Shown: positions 1 through 8,905 of the stretch, in pieces
How positions within the stretch are numbered: the first letter of the stretch is position 1
Layout of the letters: every line of letters begins with the position of its first letter
Assembly (NCBI RefSeq): GCF_900114585.1
Contig: NZ_FOTL01000022.1
Span: 1 to 38,264 of the forward strand
Origin: Methanobrevibacter olleyae
GTDB lineage: Archaea > Methanobacteriota > Methanobacteria > Methanobacteriales > Methanobacteriaceae
Length of the DNA: 38,264 nt
Direction of reading: 5' to 3'
Position numbers and translations under genes: made by a program
The notes under the pieces: model-generated
What the model was told of the DNA's origin: nothing
What the model saw: the letters and a program-made list of their open reading frames with translations, nothing else
Databases searched by the model: none

Positions 1-144
1 AAAAGATTTAAAAACTTCACGACAAGAATTAAATAATCTTACAAAATGAGGATTTGAAAGAACAAAATCATCATTAAAATCGCAAAATATATATTGTTCA
101 ACATCTAAAATACTATTTGGAGCAATTGTTTTTTGTTTTATCAT
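1..144 (-). CDS. IS transposase, N-terminal fragment (runs off window)
   Basis: Forty-eight codons are visible from an ATG at 144-142, beginning MIKQKTIAPNSILDVEQY and still open at base 1. The residues look like the N-terminus of the archaeal DDE-type transposases carried by ISM1-like elements. The C-terminal end of what is probably the same protein is seen at 37946-38264 in the other copy. A GGAG lies upstream of the ATG, at a longer distance than in host genes here. The catalytic domain is outside the window, so activity cannot be judged. Confidence 0.6.
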   Translation of the reverse strand, partial: MIKQKTIAPNSILDVEQYIFCDFNDDFVLSNPHFVRLFNSCREVFKSF

Positions 145-282
145 GAAAAAAACTTTGCTCCAACTCTTTATTAAATTTTACTATTTTTAAATAAAAATCA
201 AACAATTTTTTAAGAAAAAATTCTAAAAACCACTACTTTTTATTAAAAAAATTTTCAAATCAACAAAGTTTTTGAAAGAGCC
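1..282 (-). mobile_element. Insertion sequence, 5' part (left copy), ISM1/ISNCY-like
   Basis: This is the 5' part of an insertion sequence that runs off the left edge of the window. Its outer end at 260-282 is the terminal repeat GGCTCTTTCAAAAACTTTGT (read on the minus strand). The same repeat occurs at 37939-37961, where it ends a second copy. Between the terminal repeat and the transposase start is about 115 bases of AT-rich leader. The family assignment, resembling ISM1 of Methanobrevibacter smithii, is from recollection of the transposase type and was not checked by search. Confidence 0.8.
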
Positions 283-283
283 C

Positions 284-1399
284 CTAATATATATCTAATG
301 CGCTTTGATAATTACCATTTAATTTTATATAAGATTCTGCCCTTTTTACAACAACACCTATTCTTTGAAGCTCTTCTAATTTTTTAAATGGTTTTTTTCT
401 GCGAATATTAATTATTCTTTTTGCAGATTTTGGCCCTATTCCAGGAACACGAATTAATTGTTTATATGGGGCGTAATTTATCTCTACAGGAAAGATATTC
501 ATTTCCCTTGCAGCTAAAATTTTAGGATCTTCATTTAAAAACAACTTATCGTTTTCATCAAATACCATTTCTTTTATATCAAATTCATAATCACTTAACA
601 ATGCATCTGCATGATATAATTGAGCTGTTCTATTTGTATTACAAGATTCTTTTTTCTCAAATTCTGTTCCTTCAACAGGGGAAAATGCACTAAAGTAACT
701 ACGTCTTAGGTCTACTTTTTTATATAAGCTATCCATTCTTTTTAAGATTTCTAAATCTGTTTCATCATTTGATCCAACGATTAATTGTGTTGTATGGCCT
801 GATTTAGCAAATCCTGGATTTTTCTTACTAATTTGATTCATCCAATCCAATCTTTTTAGGATATCTTTATTATAATCCTTTGTTGTTGTAATTTCACTAA
901 GTCCATCTTTTGTTGCAGCTTCAATATTCAAACTTACTCTATTAGCTAAACTCATTGCTCTTTTTATAGAATCTTTGGATGCTCCTGGAATGATTTTAAG
1001 ATGTATATAGTCATCATATCCATAGTCTTTTCTAAGGATTCTTGCAGTTTCTATTGTTTTTTCCATTGTATTGTCTATTGTATCTCCAATACCTGAACTT
1101 AAAAAAAGACCATTCACATAGCCATTATTGTAATAATGTAAGAATGCTTTTGATAATTCTTCAGGACTTAATTCAAGTCTTGTAAAATTACGTTTACTTT
1201 GGTTAATACAATATTTACAATCATTTTTACATTTATTTGTTAGCAATGTTTTAAAAAGAGGTATTTTACATCCATTATGTCCAGTAGCGTGATAAATCCC
1301 TGGGAGATTCACTTGAGAACTCTTACTATGGCTAACATAATCACATAGATCATATTGTGCACTATCTGCTAAAACTTGCATTTTTTCTAATGTAGACAT
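284..1399 (-). CDS. Radical SAM protein with C-terminal helix-hairpin-helix (putative DNA modification/repair)
   Basis: This 371-residue protein has a radical SAM cluster motif near residue 56 (C-K-N-D-C-K-Y-C, CxxxCxxC). It should therefore bind a 4Fe-4S cluster and cleave S-adenosylmethionine. Near residue 315 is a helix-hairpin-helix (VPGIGPKSAKRI), a non-specific DNA-binding motif. This combination is typical of the TIGR03916 family, which in bacteria often sits beside a uracil-DNA glycosylase-like gene; no such neighbour is present here. The substrate is unknown. The stop codon at 284-286 is only one or two bases from the insertion-sequence end, so the C-terminus may have been trimmed by the insertion. 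The gene stands alone, with 650 noncoding bases upstream. Confidence 0.85.
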   Translation of the reverse strand: MSTLEKMQVLADSAQYDLCDYVSHSKSSQVNLPGIYHATGHNGCKIPLFKTLLTNKCKNDCKYCINQSKRNFTRLELSPEELSKAFLHYYNNGYVNGLFLSSGIGDTIDNTMEKTIETARILRKDYGYDDYIHLKIIPGASKDSIKRAMSLANRVSLNIEAATKDGLSEITTTKDYNKDILKRLDWMNQISKKNPGFAKSGHTTQLIVGSNDETDLEILKRMDSLYKKVDLRRSYFSAFSPVEGTEFEKKESCNTNRTAQLYHADALLSDYEFDIKEMVFDENDKLFLNEDPKILAAREMNIFPVEINYAPYKQLIRVPGIGPKSAKRIINIRRKKPFKKLEELQRIGVVVKRAESYIKLNGNYQSALDIY

Positions 1400-1500
1400 A
1401 GTTCCTTCCTCTTTTTTTAAATTATTTTAAAATATATCATTTTTAAATAATCCTATTTTTAATTTATTCTTATTAAATATTTTTTATATTAGATATTTTT

Positions 1501-1560
1501 TACAATTCTTATAATAAAACTTTTTTATAATACAACTCTTATAATAAAACTTTTTTATAA
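1501..1560. repeat. 30-base tandem duplication
   Basis: Bases 1501-1530 and 1531-1560 are the same 30-mer with one difference (T versus C at the sixth base). It contains CTTATAATAAAAC. It looks like a recent slippage or duplication event in noncoding DNA. Confidence 0.85.
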
Positions 1561-2024
1561 TTATTTTCTCATTTTATTGTCTTTATTAATATTAATCTTT
1601 ATTAATATTTTTATTAATATTAATGAATTTTAATAAGTATATATAAACTAATATTTAATATATTAATGATTTCATCATTTCCTAGTAAAAATTTCAGATT
1701 TTATTTTTTAATAAAATCCTTTTAAACTTATCACTTTATTGTATTTATTTTTAGTTATTAAATTATTTAAATAAGCGCATATGATTAGTATTATTTATTA
1801 TATAATGTTTATTAAACTATTTTATACTATAATCTTTTTTATTAATTTTTTTATTAGTTTTTTATTAGTTTTTTATTATTGAACTATCTATCATTTTACT
1901 AGTTATTTATATTATTACTTTTTTTTTAAAATTCCTTTATTTTTATTATTTTCTATCAAAGTAGTTTATAATTTTAAATAATTTTTAAACTATTTTTAAA
2001 TAATTCATTCTAACTATAAGAAAC

Positions 2025-2036
2025 TTTTATATAAAA
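2025..2036 (+). promoter_or_regulatory. TATA box of cfbB/cbiA, leaderless transcript predicted
   Basis: TTTTATATAAAA is centred about 26 bases before the ATG at 2056. Archaeal transcription starts roughly 25-27 bases after the TATA centre, which places the start at the A of the ATG. There is no ribosome binding site in front of this gene, unlike most genes in the window, which also points to a leaderless mRNA. Confidence 0.6.
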
Positions 2037-2055
2037 TATATACTAATTTAATATT

Positions 2056-3570
2056 ATGAAAGTCGTACTTGCTGGAACTGGAAGTGCAGTTGGAAAAACC
2101 ACTATTTCTACAGGAATTATGAAAGCACTTCAAGATGAAAATGTTCAACCATTTAAAGTTGGCCCTGATTTTATAGATCCTTCATACCATACTCTAGCAA
2201 CTGGTAATGTATCAAGGAATTTAGACTCTTTTTTCATGAATGAATTTCAAATAATAAACTCATTTGAAAGAGCATTAAAGATATCTAATTCTAATATGGG
2301 AATTATTGAAGGAGTAAGAGGTTTATATGAAGGTATTAGTCCTATAAATGACATAGGAAACACGGCTTCTATTGCAAAAGCTTTAGATGCACCTGTAGTT
2401 TTACTTATGGATTCTAGAAGTTTGGTTAAAAGTGCAGCTGCGGTTGTTTTAGGCTTTAAAACTCTTGATTCAGAAATTCGTATTGAAGGAGTTATTTTAA
2501 ACAAAGTTAAGGGTAAAAGACATTATATAAAGGCTAAAGAGTCTGTTGAAAAATTAGCAGATGTTCCAGTTATTGGTGGCATACCAAGAAATGAAGAAAT
2601 TACGGTAGAAGAAAGACATCTTGGCCTTGTTCCTGCACTTGAAAAAGAAAGAATCAATAAAAATATTAATCTTTGGGGTAAAATAGCTGAGGAGTATATA
2701 GATTTAGATGCCTTAAAAGACATTATGAAAACATCAAGTAAATCTACTGTAAAAGACAATCAAAATAAAGCTGTTGAATCATTAGAAGATAATCATAATA
2801 ATAGCTCTAATAATTTTAATAATTATAATAACGGCCCTATTATAGATCTATCCATTCATGAAGATGATTTTAATAAAGCTCATAATGATGCTATTGAATT
2901 AGAAGTTACTAATGGATCAAAATATGGAGAGCTATGGAAAACTGGAAATAAAACTCCATTAAAAATTGGTGTAGCTTTAGATGAAATATTTACTTTTTAC
3001 TATAGAGAAAACCTAGAGTCTCTTGAAGATAATGGTGCTAAGATTATTCCATTTAGCCCATATAAAGATGAAGAAATTCCAGATGTTGATGCTCTTTATA
3101 TTGGTGGAGGATATCCTGAGGTATTTAAAAAGGAATTATCTGAAAATACATCTATGTTAAAATCAATCAACAAGTTTCATAAGGATAATAGGCCTATTTA
3201 TGGAGAATGTGGAGGTTTAATCTATTTATCTAAATCTATTGATGGATTAGACATGGTTAATGCAATTCCCTATAGCTCTGAAATGACTCCTAAAGTTCAA
3301 GGTTTAAATTATGTTGTAGCTAGATCTAATAGGGATAATCTTATCTCAGATAAAGGGGACATTTTCCGTGCACATGAATTCCATTATACAAAACTTAATG
3401 TTGATAAAACAGATAGATTGGTATTTGATGTATTAAGAGGCAGAGGCCTATTAAATAATATGGATGGTATTAGTGTTGGAAACACTTTAGCTAATTATAT
3501 TCATATCCATGCCTGCTCTCATCCTAACTTTGCCTACAATTTTACTAGAAATATTTCAGAGCCAGATTAA
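2056..3570 (+). CDS. cfbB: CfbB/CbiA-type a,c-diamide synthase
   Basis: This enzyme is a glutamine-dependent amidase that converts the a and c acetate side chains of a tetrapyrrole to amides using ATP. In methanogens CfbB acts on Ni-sirohydrochlorin in coenzyme F430 synthesis, and its paralogue CbiA acts on cobyrinate in B12 synthesis; sequence inspection alone cannot separate them. The N-terminal P-loop is at residues 7-16 ([10 protein letters not shown]). The C-terminal glutaminase domain has its nucleophile Cys385 in YGECGG and the HIH motif at residues 483-485. Residues about 230-275 form an Asn-rich, poorly conserved linker, which makes the protein longer (504) than usual for the family. 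It is monocistronic, and leaderless if the promoter call is right. Confidence 0.85.
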   Translation: MKVVLAGTGSAVGKTTISTGIMKALQDENVQPFKVGPDFIDPSYHTLATGNVSRNLDSFFMNEFQIINSFERALKISNSNMGIIEGVRGLYEGISPINDIGNTASIAKALDAPVVLLMDSRSLVKSAAAVVLGFKTLDSEIRIEGVILNKVKGKRHYIKAKESVEKLADVPVIGGIPRNEEITVEERHLGLVPALEKERINKNINLWGKIAEEYIDLDALKDIMKTSSKSTVKDNQNKAVESLEDNHNNSSNNFNNYNNGPIIDLSIHEDDFNKAHNDAIELEVTNGSKYGELWKTGNKTPLKIGVALDEIFTFYYRENLESLEDNGAKIIPFSPYKDEEIPDVDALYIGGGYPEVFKKELSENTSMLKSINKFHKDNRPIYGECGGLIYLSKSIDGLDMVNAIPYSSEMTPKVQGLNYVVARSNRDNLISDKGDIFRAHEFHYTKLNVDKTDRLVFDVLRGRGLLNNMDGISVGNTLANYIHIHACSHPNFAYNFTRNISEPD

Positions 3571-3583
3571 TCAATAGATTGAT
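3570..3583 (+). terminator. Possible weak hairpin terminator after cfbB
   Basis: ATCAAT and ATTGAT form a 6-bp stem with a 2-base gap right at the stop codon, followed after about 15 bases by T-rich sequence. The stem is short, so the T-tracts downstream may be the real terminator. Confidence 0.3.
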
Positions 3584-4478
3584 CAAGCTTTTCATTTCTA
3601 TTTTTTCTCTTTTTTAATTTTGCATCGGCAAATAAAATTTTTTTTATTTTCTTGAACTTTTTTTAAAATTTATTTTTGTATAATGTATAGATAATTTATC
3701 TAAGTTTTTAATAAATTTTATCTAATATATTAGATTTTCTTTAAATAATTTAAATTTTTTCATTGTTTTTGGATTTTTTATTTTAAAAAAGTATTACTTT
3801 TTAAATCATAAGCTATATTTCTCATTTTCCCCATCAAAATTTTTCAATTTTAAAATCTATTTAATTCTATTATTTCTTTCTAAAACTTGAGTTTTTTTAG
3901 TAATATTTATAAATAACAATAATCAGTTTTTGTTTTTTTAAAATACTCATTTTAAATCATTTTTTTATACAATTTTTTTTAAGGTTTTTGTAACTCTTTG
4001 TATATACGAAGTAACTCAATGATATTACATGCTATATTTTAGCCCATTGATGCATATGAATTAATACTTTTTTTCAAGTTTTTTAAAATTTTTTTTTAAA
4101 TCAGAAATCTAGCAATTAATCCCAATATTTTTTTTTAAAATAATGTCATTATCATTGAAGATTCAGGTGACTATTTCATCATTTAATTTCATTTTTTTGT
4201 AACTCAATTTTTACACTTGAAATTGTTCTTCTTATTTTTTAAGTTTTATAGAAATTTTCCATATCTTTTAAAAAAAGTGTTAACTCAATTTTTATTAATT
4301 TTTTTAAAATATAATATCATAATAACTCACTAAGTTATTTTCCAATTTTTAATATATTAATTGAGTTACAATTGTGCTTTTTTAATTGCTTTTATAAGTC
4401 AAGTTTATATGCAATGAGTTATCATATATATTATATAGTTCCTATTAATAATATCAATTTTTTCTTTGAAGGTATTTT
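3584..4478. other. About 900 noncoding bases with repeated TAACTCAAT boxes
   Basis: No gene is visible. The second half carries at least six related boxes reading TAACTCAAT or its complement: 3991 (partial), 4012-4020, 4200-4208, 4281-4289, 4323-4330 (TAACTCAC), 4360-4368 (reverse) and 4413-4421 (reverse). The box at 4200 continues into TTACACTTGAAAT (4211-4223), a 13-mer that recurs elsewhere in the window. The last box ends about 58 bases before the coiled-coil gene, so these may be regulatory sites for it. Confidence 0.55.
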
Positions 4479-5171
4479 ATGTTAGAAAAAGAAGTTAAAC
4501 AATATAAGAGGGGAAATAGTTTCACTTACCGTATCGACTTATCAAAAAAAGATAATTTTGAGGGTGGAGAGAAAGTAATGATTTTTAGGATAAGTGAATA
4601 TGAATCTTACCTAAATGAGATAGATAGTCTCGAACTTCAGATAGATGAGAATAAAAATACAATTTCTGATTTAAAACAATCTCGTAGTGAGGCTGATTCT
4701 AATATTAATGAAATAATGGAGCAAAGAAATCAAGAGATATCTGATAAAAATAAAGAAATTATGGATTTAGTTGAAGAAAATAAGTCTTCTATTCAGAAAT
4801 GCTATGATATTATTGATGAAAAAGATAAACTTCTTAAACAAGCTAATGAAGAGATTAGAATAGAAAGAGAAAAGGCTGACTTAGCTAAACAAAAGGCAGA
4901 AGAAAATCTAATTGATGAGAGAAAAAGACATGATGAATTGGTTCTTGAAAAAGATAAAGAGCTATATAATCTTAATCAACAACTTAAAGATAGCCTTAAA
5001 GAAATTGCTTATAAAGATCAATTATTAACTGTAGATAGACTTTTAATTGATAGATATAAAAACAGAAGTTTTATTGATCGCTTATTTAACAGGTTACCTG
5101 ATGATGCTGACTTAAAAATCGATAATCCTCCAAAAGAAACTTATGTTTTAGAAGCTGAAAAAGAGGATTAA
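4479..5171 (+). CDS. Coiled-coil protein with small N-terminal beta domain, function unknown
   Basis: I do not recognise a named family. The 230-residue product starts with about 45 residues of beta-like sequence (around YRIDLSKKDNFEGGEKVMIF). It continues with about 130 residues of charged heptad repeats rich in Glu, Lys, Asp and Gln that should form a long coiled coil, and ends in a short basic, then acidic tail. There is no signal peptide or membrane segment, so it is probably cytoplasmic. The N-terminal block resembles the start of the gene at 30339, suggesting two paralogues with the same plan. The gene is isolated between two long noncoding regions full of repeated boxes. The start is the ATG after GGTATTTT; an internal ATG after GGAGAG is possible but would remove the shared N-terminal block. 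Confidence 0.7.
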   Translation: MLEKEVKQYKRGNSFTYRIDLSKKDNFEGGEKVMIFRISEYESYLNEIDSLELQIDENKNTISDLKQSRSEADSNINEIMEQRNQEISDKNKEIMDLVEENKSSIQKCYDIIDEKDKLLKQANEEIRIEREKADLAKQKAEENLIDERKRHDELVLEKDKELYNLNQQLKDSLKEIAYKDQLLTVDRLLIDRYKNRSFIDRLFNRLPDDADLKIDNPPKETYVLEAEKED

Positions 5172-6057
5172 TTATTTTTATGATTTCTTTAGATTTTTAT
5201 GAATTTTTATTGTTTAATCTTATTTTCCACTTTTTTATTTTTTTAACTATTTTTTTAATTCTAAAGCAATTTTTTATTTTTATTTTAATAGGATATAATC
5301 AACTTAATACACTTAATACACTTAATACACCTGATATAACTTAATGCAACTTAATGTATCTTCATTTCAATATCATGATATCTTCAGTTTATATGCATTT
5401 TTTACTTAGTGAGTTGTATTTTTTATAAGATTTAAATTGTAACTCTTAGACATAGATTTCAACTGTATAATGAGTTAGCTTGTTATTATCATTTTTTTCA
5501 AATTTTAAAGCTAGAAATTCCTTGACATATATTTCAAGTGTAAGTTTTTATGAATTTTTTTAAATATTATTTTGATGTTATTATCATAGTATAATCATGT
5601 TAATTTATTTACATCATCATTTTTGATTTTATGTAATATCATTTTTTTTAGAAATTTTTCCTCATTTTTGATTTTTAAAAATGATATTATCATGAAATTT
5701 TTAAAAATATTTTAAATTTTTCAAAAATTTTTTCATATTTTTCATCTCTTTTTATGAATTTTTGTATTACCTTTTAATTTTTTTATCTATTGTAGTTTTT
5801 CTTTGACATTTTTAAAATGATTTTCATCTAAAGATCAATTTTTTAAAATTTTCACATTATGATTTTTATCTCTTGTATATTTTCAATTGAATTTTGCCTT
5901 TTTCTAATATATTTTTTATTTTTTCATTGGAAACAATTTTGAAATATTTTTAAATTCATATGAAATAGCTCATAAATAGCTCTATAAATAGTCCATTTAA
6001 TATGATGGTTTATTTAATAAAGTTATTATAATAGTTTAAACAAAGCTTAAATTAATT
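5172..6057. other. Noncoding AT-rich region with inverted copies of upstream boxes
   Basis: No gene is visible on either strand. Three tandem ACTTAATAC 9-mers lie at 5302-5328, followed by looser ACTTAATG copies. At 5456-5477 is the complement of the composite box seen at 4200-4223 (ATTTCAACTGTATAATGAGT...). At 5531-5543 is an exact reverse complement of TTACACTTGAAAT. The coiled-coil gene is thus bracketed by inverted copies of the same motif. Confidence 0.5.
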
Positions 6058-6119
6058 AAAGTTTTAATTAATTATTTTTTAAACAAAGTTTTAATTAATT
6101 ATTTTTTAAACAAAGTTTA
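6058..6119. repeat. 27-base tandem repeat just before the glycan operon
   Basis: Two full copies (6058-6084 and 6085-6111) and a short third start form a 27-base repeat built from AAAGTTTTAATTAATT plus T-run and AAAC. It ends about 24 bases before the start codon at 6143, so it lies in the promoter or leader of that gene. Confidence 0.8.
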
Positions 6120-6142
6120 AATTAAATTTTTATGGGGTTTTT

Positions 6143-7297
6143 ATGAATTTTAAGTTAATAGATAAAAAACTTGATCTATTCCATCCACTAATCATTGTAG
6201 TTATGGTAATATTATTTTTAATAATTGCTATGCCTATGTGGTATATTTATCGTCAATTACCTTATCCTAATATAGATTTATATCTTTATATAGGAATTGG
6301 ACTTTTATCTTTTATTTTAGGTATTTTTTTAACTAATTACTTCTTAAAAAATAAATTTAAAATTTTCACCTCAGAGAATCCTCGAACTAAAAGCTTTAAT
6401 TTAAATCCTCAGAAACTATCTATATTTGATTCATATTCTAAAAATGAATTAATTATAGTAAGTTTTGTTTCTATTGGAATATTATTACAAGTTATAAACA
6501 TAGCTCTACTAGGTAGCATACCACTTTTCTCTGCAACATTAAAAGCTAAAGCAGCAACAAAAATATGGTTAATATCTTACATAATATTCTTGCCATCTAT
6601 TAACATTTTACTTGCAAAATACAATAGAAAATCACATTACCTTTTATTAATTATAGGTTTAGCTTTGTTTGCTCTTACAGGATATAGAACAACACCTATT
6701 GGAATCATGCTATCATCTTTAATTACATTGTATTATTCAAGGGATGTAGATTTAAAATACATAATTTTAGCTATTTTAGCTATTGTAATTGTACTTTTAG
6801 CAGTAGGATTTATTGCAGTTCAAGCTATTAGTTGGCAACACTGGTCATTAAATCCAATTGAACTTCTCTCATATAGAGCAGCATTTACATTAAATGTATT
6901 ATCAAAAGCTATCACTAATCAATGTGCCACAATGGGAAAATTGCTTTATACTACACTTACTGGATTTTTTACACATTCAGATGCTAGAGTTTTAGTTGGT
7001 CAAGCTACTCTTGGAAGAGCTCATTCAATTACTTCTACAATATTTGGCCCAGCTTTACTTGACTTTGGTATTCTAGGAATGATTGTCCAAATGTTTTTAA
7101 TAGCTCTTATATTAAAGACTTTACACACTATACAAAATAATAAAAAAAGTATTTTTACAGCATTTTATAGTATTTTACTTGGACAAACTATTATCTGGAT
7201 TGAAACTGGACCAAGTGATGTGGTAGTTTACTTATTCTATTTAATTGGTATTTTGCTTATTATTAAAACATTATGGAGATTAGATAATGGAGTCTAA
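6143..7297 (+). CDS. Multi-pass membrane protein, oligosaccharide repeat-unit polymerase-like (Wzy-type)
   Basis: The 384-residue protein has about ten hydrophobic segments spread along its length and one larger loop near residues 220-290, containing SWQHWSLNPIELLSYRAAF. That is the general plan of O-antigen or oligosaccharide polymerases of the Wzy type, which join lipid-linked glycan units outside the membrane. No catalytic residues are well enough conserved to confirm this by eye. The last 11 bases overlap the next gene, a GT-B glycosyltransferase-like protein, so the two are translationally coupled and likely serve one surface-glycan pathway (pseudomurein, S-layer or exopolysaccharide glycan). 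The start ATG follows a short GGGG-containing leader. Confidence 0.6.
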   Translation: MNFKLIDKKLDLFHPLIIVVMVILFLIIAMPMWYIYRQLPYPNIDLYLYIGIGLLSFILGIFLTNYFLKNKFKIFTSENPRTKSFNLNPQKLSIFDSYSKNELIIVSFVSIGILLQVINIALLGSIPLFSATLKAKAATKIWLISYIIFLPSINILLAKYNRKSHYLLLIIGLALFALTGYRTTPIGIMLSSLITLYYSRDVDLKYIILAILAIVIVLLAVGFIAVQAISWQHWSLNPIELLSYRAAFTLNVLSKAITNQCATMGKLLYTTLTGFFTHSDARVLVGQATLGRAHSITSTIFGPALLDFGILGMIVQMFLIALILKTLHTIQNNKKSIFTAFYSILLGQTIIWIETGPSDVVVYLFYLIGILLIIKTLWRLDNGV

Positions 7298-8408
7298 AAA
7301 TATAGCTATTGCTGGTGAGATCACTCCTTCAAAAACAATTATTCCAATTATAGAAAGATTAAGAGAATTGGAAAGGGAAGATAAATTACATTTTAAATTA
7401 AATAAGATAATAGGTCTTTATCATGGAGAATCATCAAAGGCTTTTCTAGAACCTTATTGTGATGAAGTATATTCTATTGGAGAAGGTAGAAAAGGTTCAA
7501 AAAATTCTACTACAAAATTAATTTACCTTATTTCAAAAGATATTTTAAAATCATTTAATGCACTTAAAGGTCAAAATATAGATTTATTAATCACTGCAGG
7601 AAATGCAGGGGATGTTAGAAAAGCTATTGTGGCAGCAAATCTTTTAAAAATTCCTATTTTACATATTGAACAAGATATTTATAATCCTATTGAAGTAATT
7701 TCTCAAGCTAATCTTGTCACTGTTCCTTCCAGTGAATATAAGGAATACCTTGAGAAAAATTATAAACTTAAAAATGTTATAAATATAAATGGCTATCCTA
7801 TGGCTAAATATGTTGATAATCATATAAAAGAGGGAAACTTAAGAGATAAGGATGAAATCTATGGTGAATATGGCTTGAAAGAATTTGTTCTTGTAGTTAT
7901 TGGAGGAGACTTAAAAGATGATGATATAGAATCATTGATAAGATCTATTGAAGAACTTAATCTTAATGCACTAATTGCACCTTATAGATTTGATAGAAAT
8001 ATGGTTCAAGATTTAGTTTTATCTCCAAATATTAAAGTTTTACCTCAATATGTTGATTTATCAAGTTTTATAAATGCAGCATCTCATTTAATTTATGCAG
8101 CAGGTATGGGTATGACTATTGAGGCAGGAGTATTTAATATTCCATCTTTAAAAATAGAAGGTTTTCATACAGTTCATGGTAGTGTAGATTTAGCTAAAGA
8201 GCTTAATATACCGATTGTAAAGATTGATGAAATTCCTAAGGCTTTTGAAGAATTATCTCAGCAAGATGATTCTAATCTTCTAGAAAATAGTGAAATAGCT
8301 ATTGAAAGAGTGGTAGATTTAATCAATAAATTTAATAGTAAATCTCTTAGTAAAAGTGGCTTTAAATCTACTAAAGAAATTTGGAATAGTCGTAAAGTAT
8401 TCAAATAA
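7287..8408 (+). CDS. GT-B fold glycosyltransferase / UDP-GlcNAc epimerase-like protein
   Basis: The 373-residue soluble protein has the layout of MurG-like glycosyltransferases and UDP-GlcNAc 2-epimerases. It has an N-terminal Rossmann-like half (NIAIAGEITPSKTIIPIIERL), a linker near residue 170, and a C-terminal half with a Gly-rich nucleotide-sugar site (ASHLIYAAGMGMTIEAGVFN, around residues 262-281). The motif HIEQD near residue 128 resembles the HxExG/E region of epimerases. Transferase versus epimerase activity cannot be decided here. The overlap with the upstream Wzy-like gene suggests a two-gene operon for a cell-surface glycan. Confidence 0.6.
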   Translation: MESKNIAIAGEITPSKTIIPIIERLRELEREDKLHFKLNKIIGLYHGESSKAFLEPYCDEVYSIGEGRKGSKNSTTKLIYLISKDILKSFNALKGQNIDLLITAGNAGDVRKAIVAANLLKIPILHIEQDIYNPIEVISQANLVTVPSSEYKEYLEKNYKLKNVININGYPMAKYVDNHIKEGNLRDKDEIYGEYGLKEFVLVVIGGDLKDDDIESLIRSIEELNLNALIAPYRFDRNMVQDLVLSPNIKVLPQYVDLSSFINAASHLIYAAGMGMTIEAGVFNIPSLKIEGFHTVHGSVDLAKELNIPIVKIDEIPKAFEELSQQDDSNLLENSEIAIERVVDLINKFNSKSLSKSGFKSTKEIWNSRKVFK

Positions 8409-8679
8409 TTATTTTTTTTAAAATTTTCATTGTATCCTTTTCATTATTACTTAACACTGTTATAGTAATACTTTCTTTTTCTTCTTTTGAAGGGCTTTCT
8501 TACCTTTTTTTCATGTTTTTTAGTTTATTTTTATTTATTCACTTGTTATGCTTATTTTGGATATGATTTCTTGAATATAACATGATTATGTATATTTTTT
8601 TATTTTTTGTATTACTTATTAAGATATTTTTAATATTAGTAATACTTTTTTATTACTTTTTATCTTTTTTTCTATTTTT
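8409..8679. other. Upstream part of conserved promoter region with AGTAATA/TATTACT half-sites
   Basis: No gene is visible. An element at 8450-8472 (CTTAACA, two variable bases, then GTTATAGTAATACT) is repeated at 12381-12403 at nearly the same distance from the operator (216 versus 219 bases). Further half-sites are TATTACT at 8610-8616, AGTAATA at 8638-8644 and TATTACT at 8651-8657. The first and last of these three have counterparts upstream of the second paralogue (12540-12546 and 12584-12590). Confidence 0.6.
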
Positions 8680-8709
8680 AGTAATAATTAAATTTAAATA
8701 AGTATTACT
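8680..8709 (+). promoter_or_regulatory. NikR-like operator straddling a TATA box
   Basis: AGTAATA and TATTACT form an inverted repeat separated by exactly 16 bases. Trimmed to 6-mers it reads GTAATA-N16-TATTAC, the half-site spacing of the enterobacterial NikR operator (GTATGA-N16-TCATAC). The TATA-like TTTAAATA at 8693-8700 sits inside the spacer, so a bound protein would block TBP. The same arrangement is at 12614-12643 before the paralogous gene. The bound regulator is inferred, not shown. Confidence 0.65.
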
Positions 8710-8782
8710 TTATATTTTTAGTTAGATATTCTGTTTTTAAAAGTTTTATTTTTTTCTATTGATTTTTATATTTAGGGGTTTT

Positions 8783-8846
8783 GTTTACCTATTTAGGGAT
8801 TTTGTTTACCTAATTAAATATGTAAGTATAAGTTTTCGTTTACCTA
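8783..8846 (+). repeat. Three GTTTACCTA repeats in the leader of the first FmdE-like gene
   Basis: GTTTACCTA occurs at 8783-8791, 8804-8812 and 8838-8846, each after TTTTGT or TTTTCG-like sequence and the last two followed by ATTAAA. If transcription starts about 25 bases after the TATA box, these lie in a leader of roughly 180 nt. They are absent before the second paralogue, whose leader is about 100 bases shorter. Confidence 0.7.
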
Positions 8847-8890
8847 ATTAAATTAGTAGATATATTTTTACGGAATATCACAATTTTTTA

Positions 8891-8905
8891 GGAGGTTAAA
8901 TTATT
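8891..8905 (+). promoter_or_regulatory. Strong ribosome site GGAGGT followed by ATT start codon
   Basis: GGAGGT at 8891-8896 is followed by six bases and then ATT (8903-8905). The first standard in-frame start, TTG at 8921, is 24 bases away, too far for this site. A TTG at 8904 is in another frame and hits a stop after eight codons. The paralogue at 12720-12734 shows the same GGAGGT, six bases, ATT. Confidence 0.65.

Larger units (their letters stand above)
1400..2055. other. 656-base noncoding AT-rich region
   Basis: No plausible gene is visible on either strand; the sequence is nearly all A and T with many short runs. It separates two divergent genes and must contain both their promoters. 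Internal features are a perfect-looking 30-base tandem duplication (listed separately), several TTAATATT-type palindromes at about 1585-1625, and short TTTTTTATTAG repeats near 1850. Confidence 0.6.

Noticed and set aside
8710-8890. Cobalamin or nickel/cobalt riboswitch in the long leader
   Set aside because: The leader is nearly all A/T with no stable stems or conserved B12-box-like sequence; the short direct repeats fit protein binding better.
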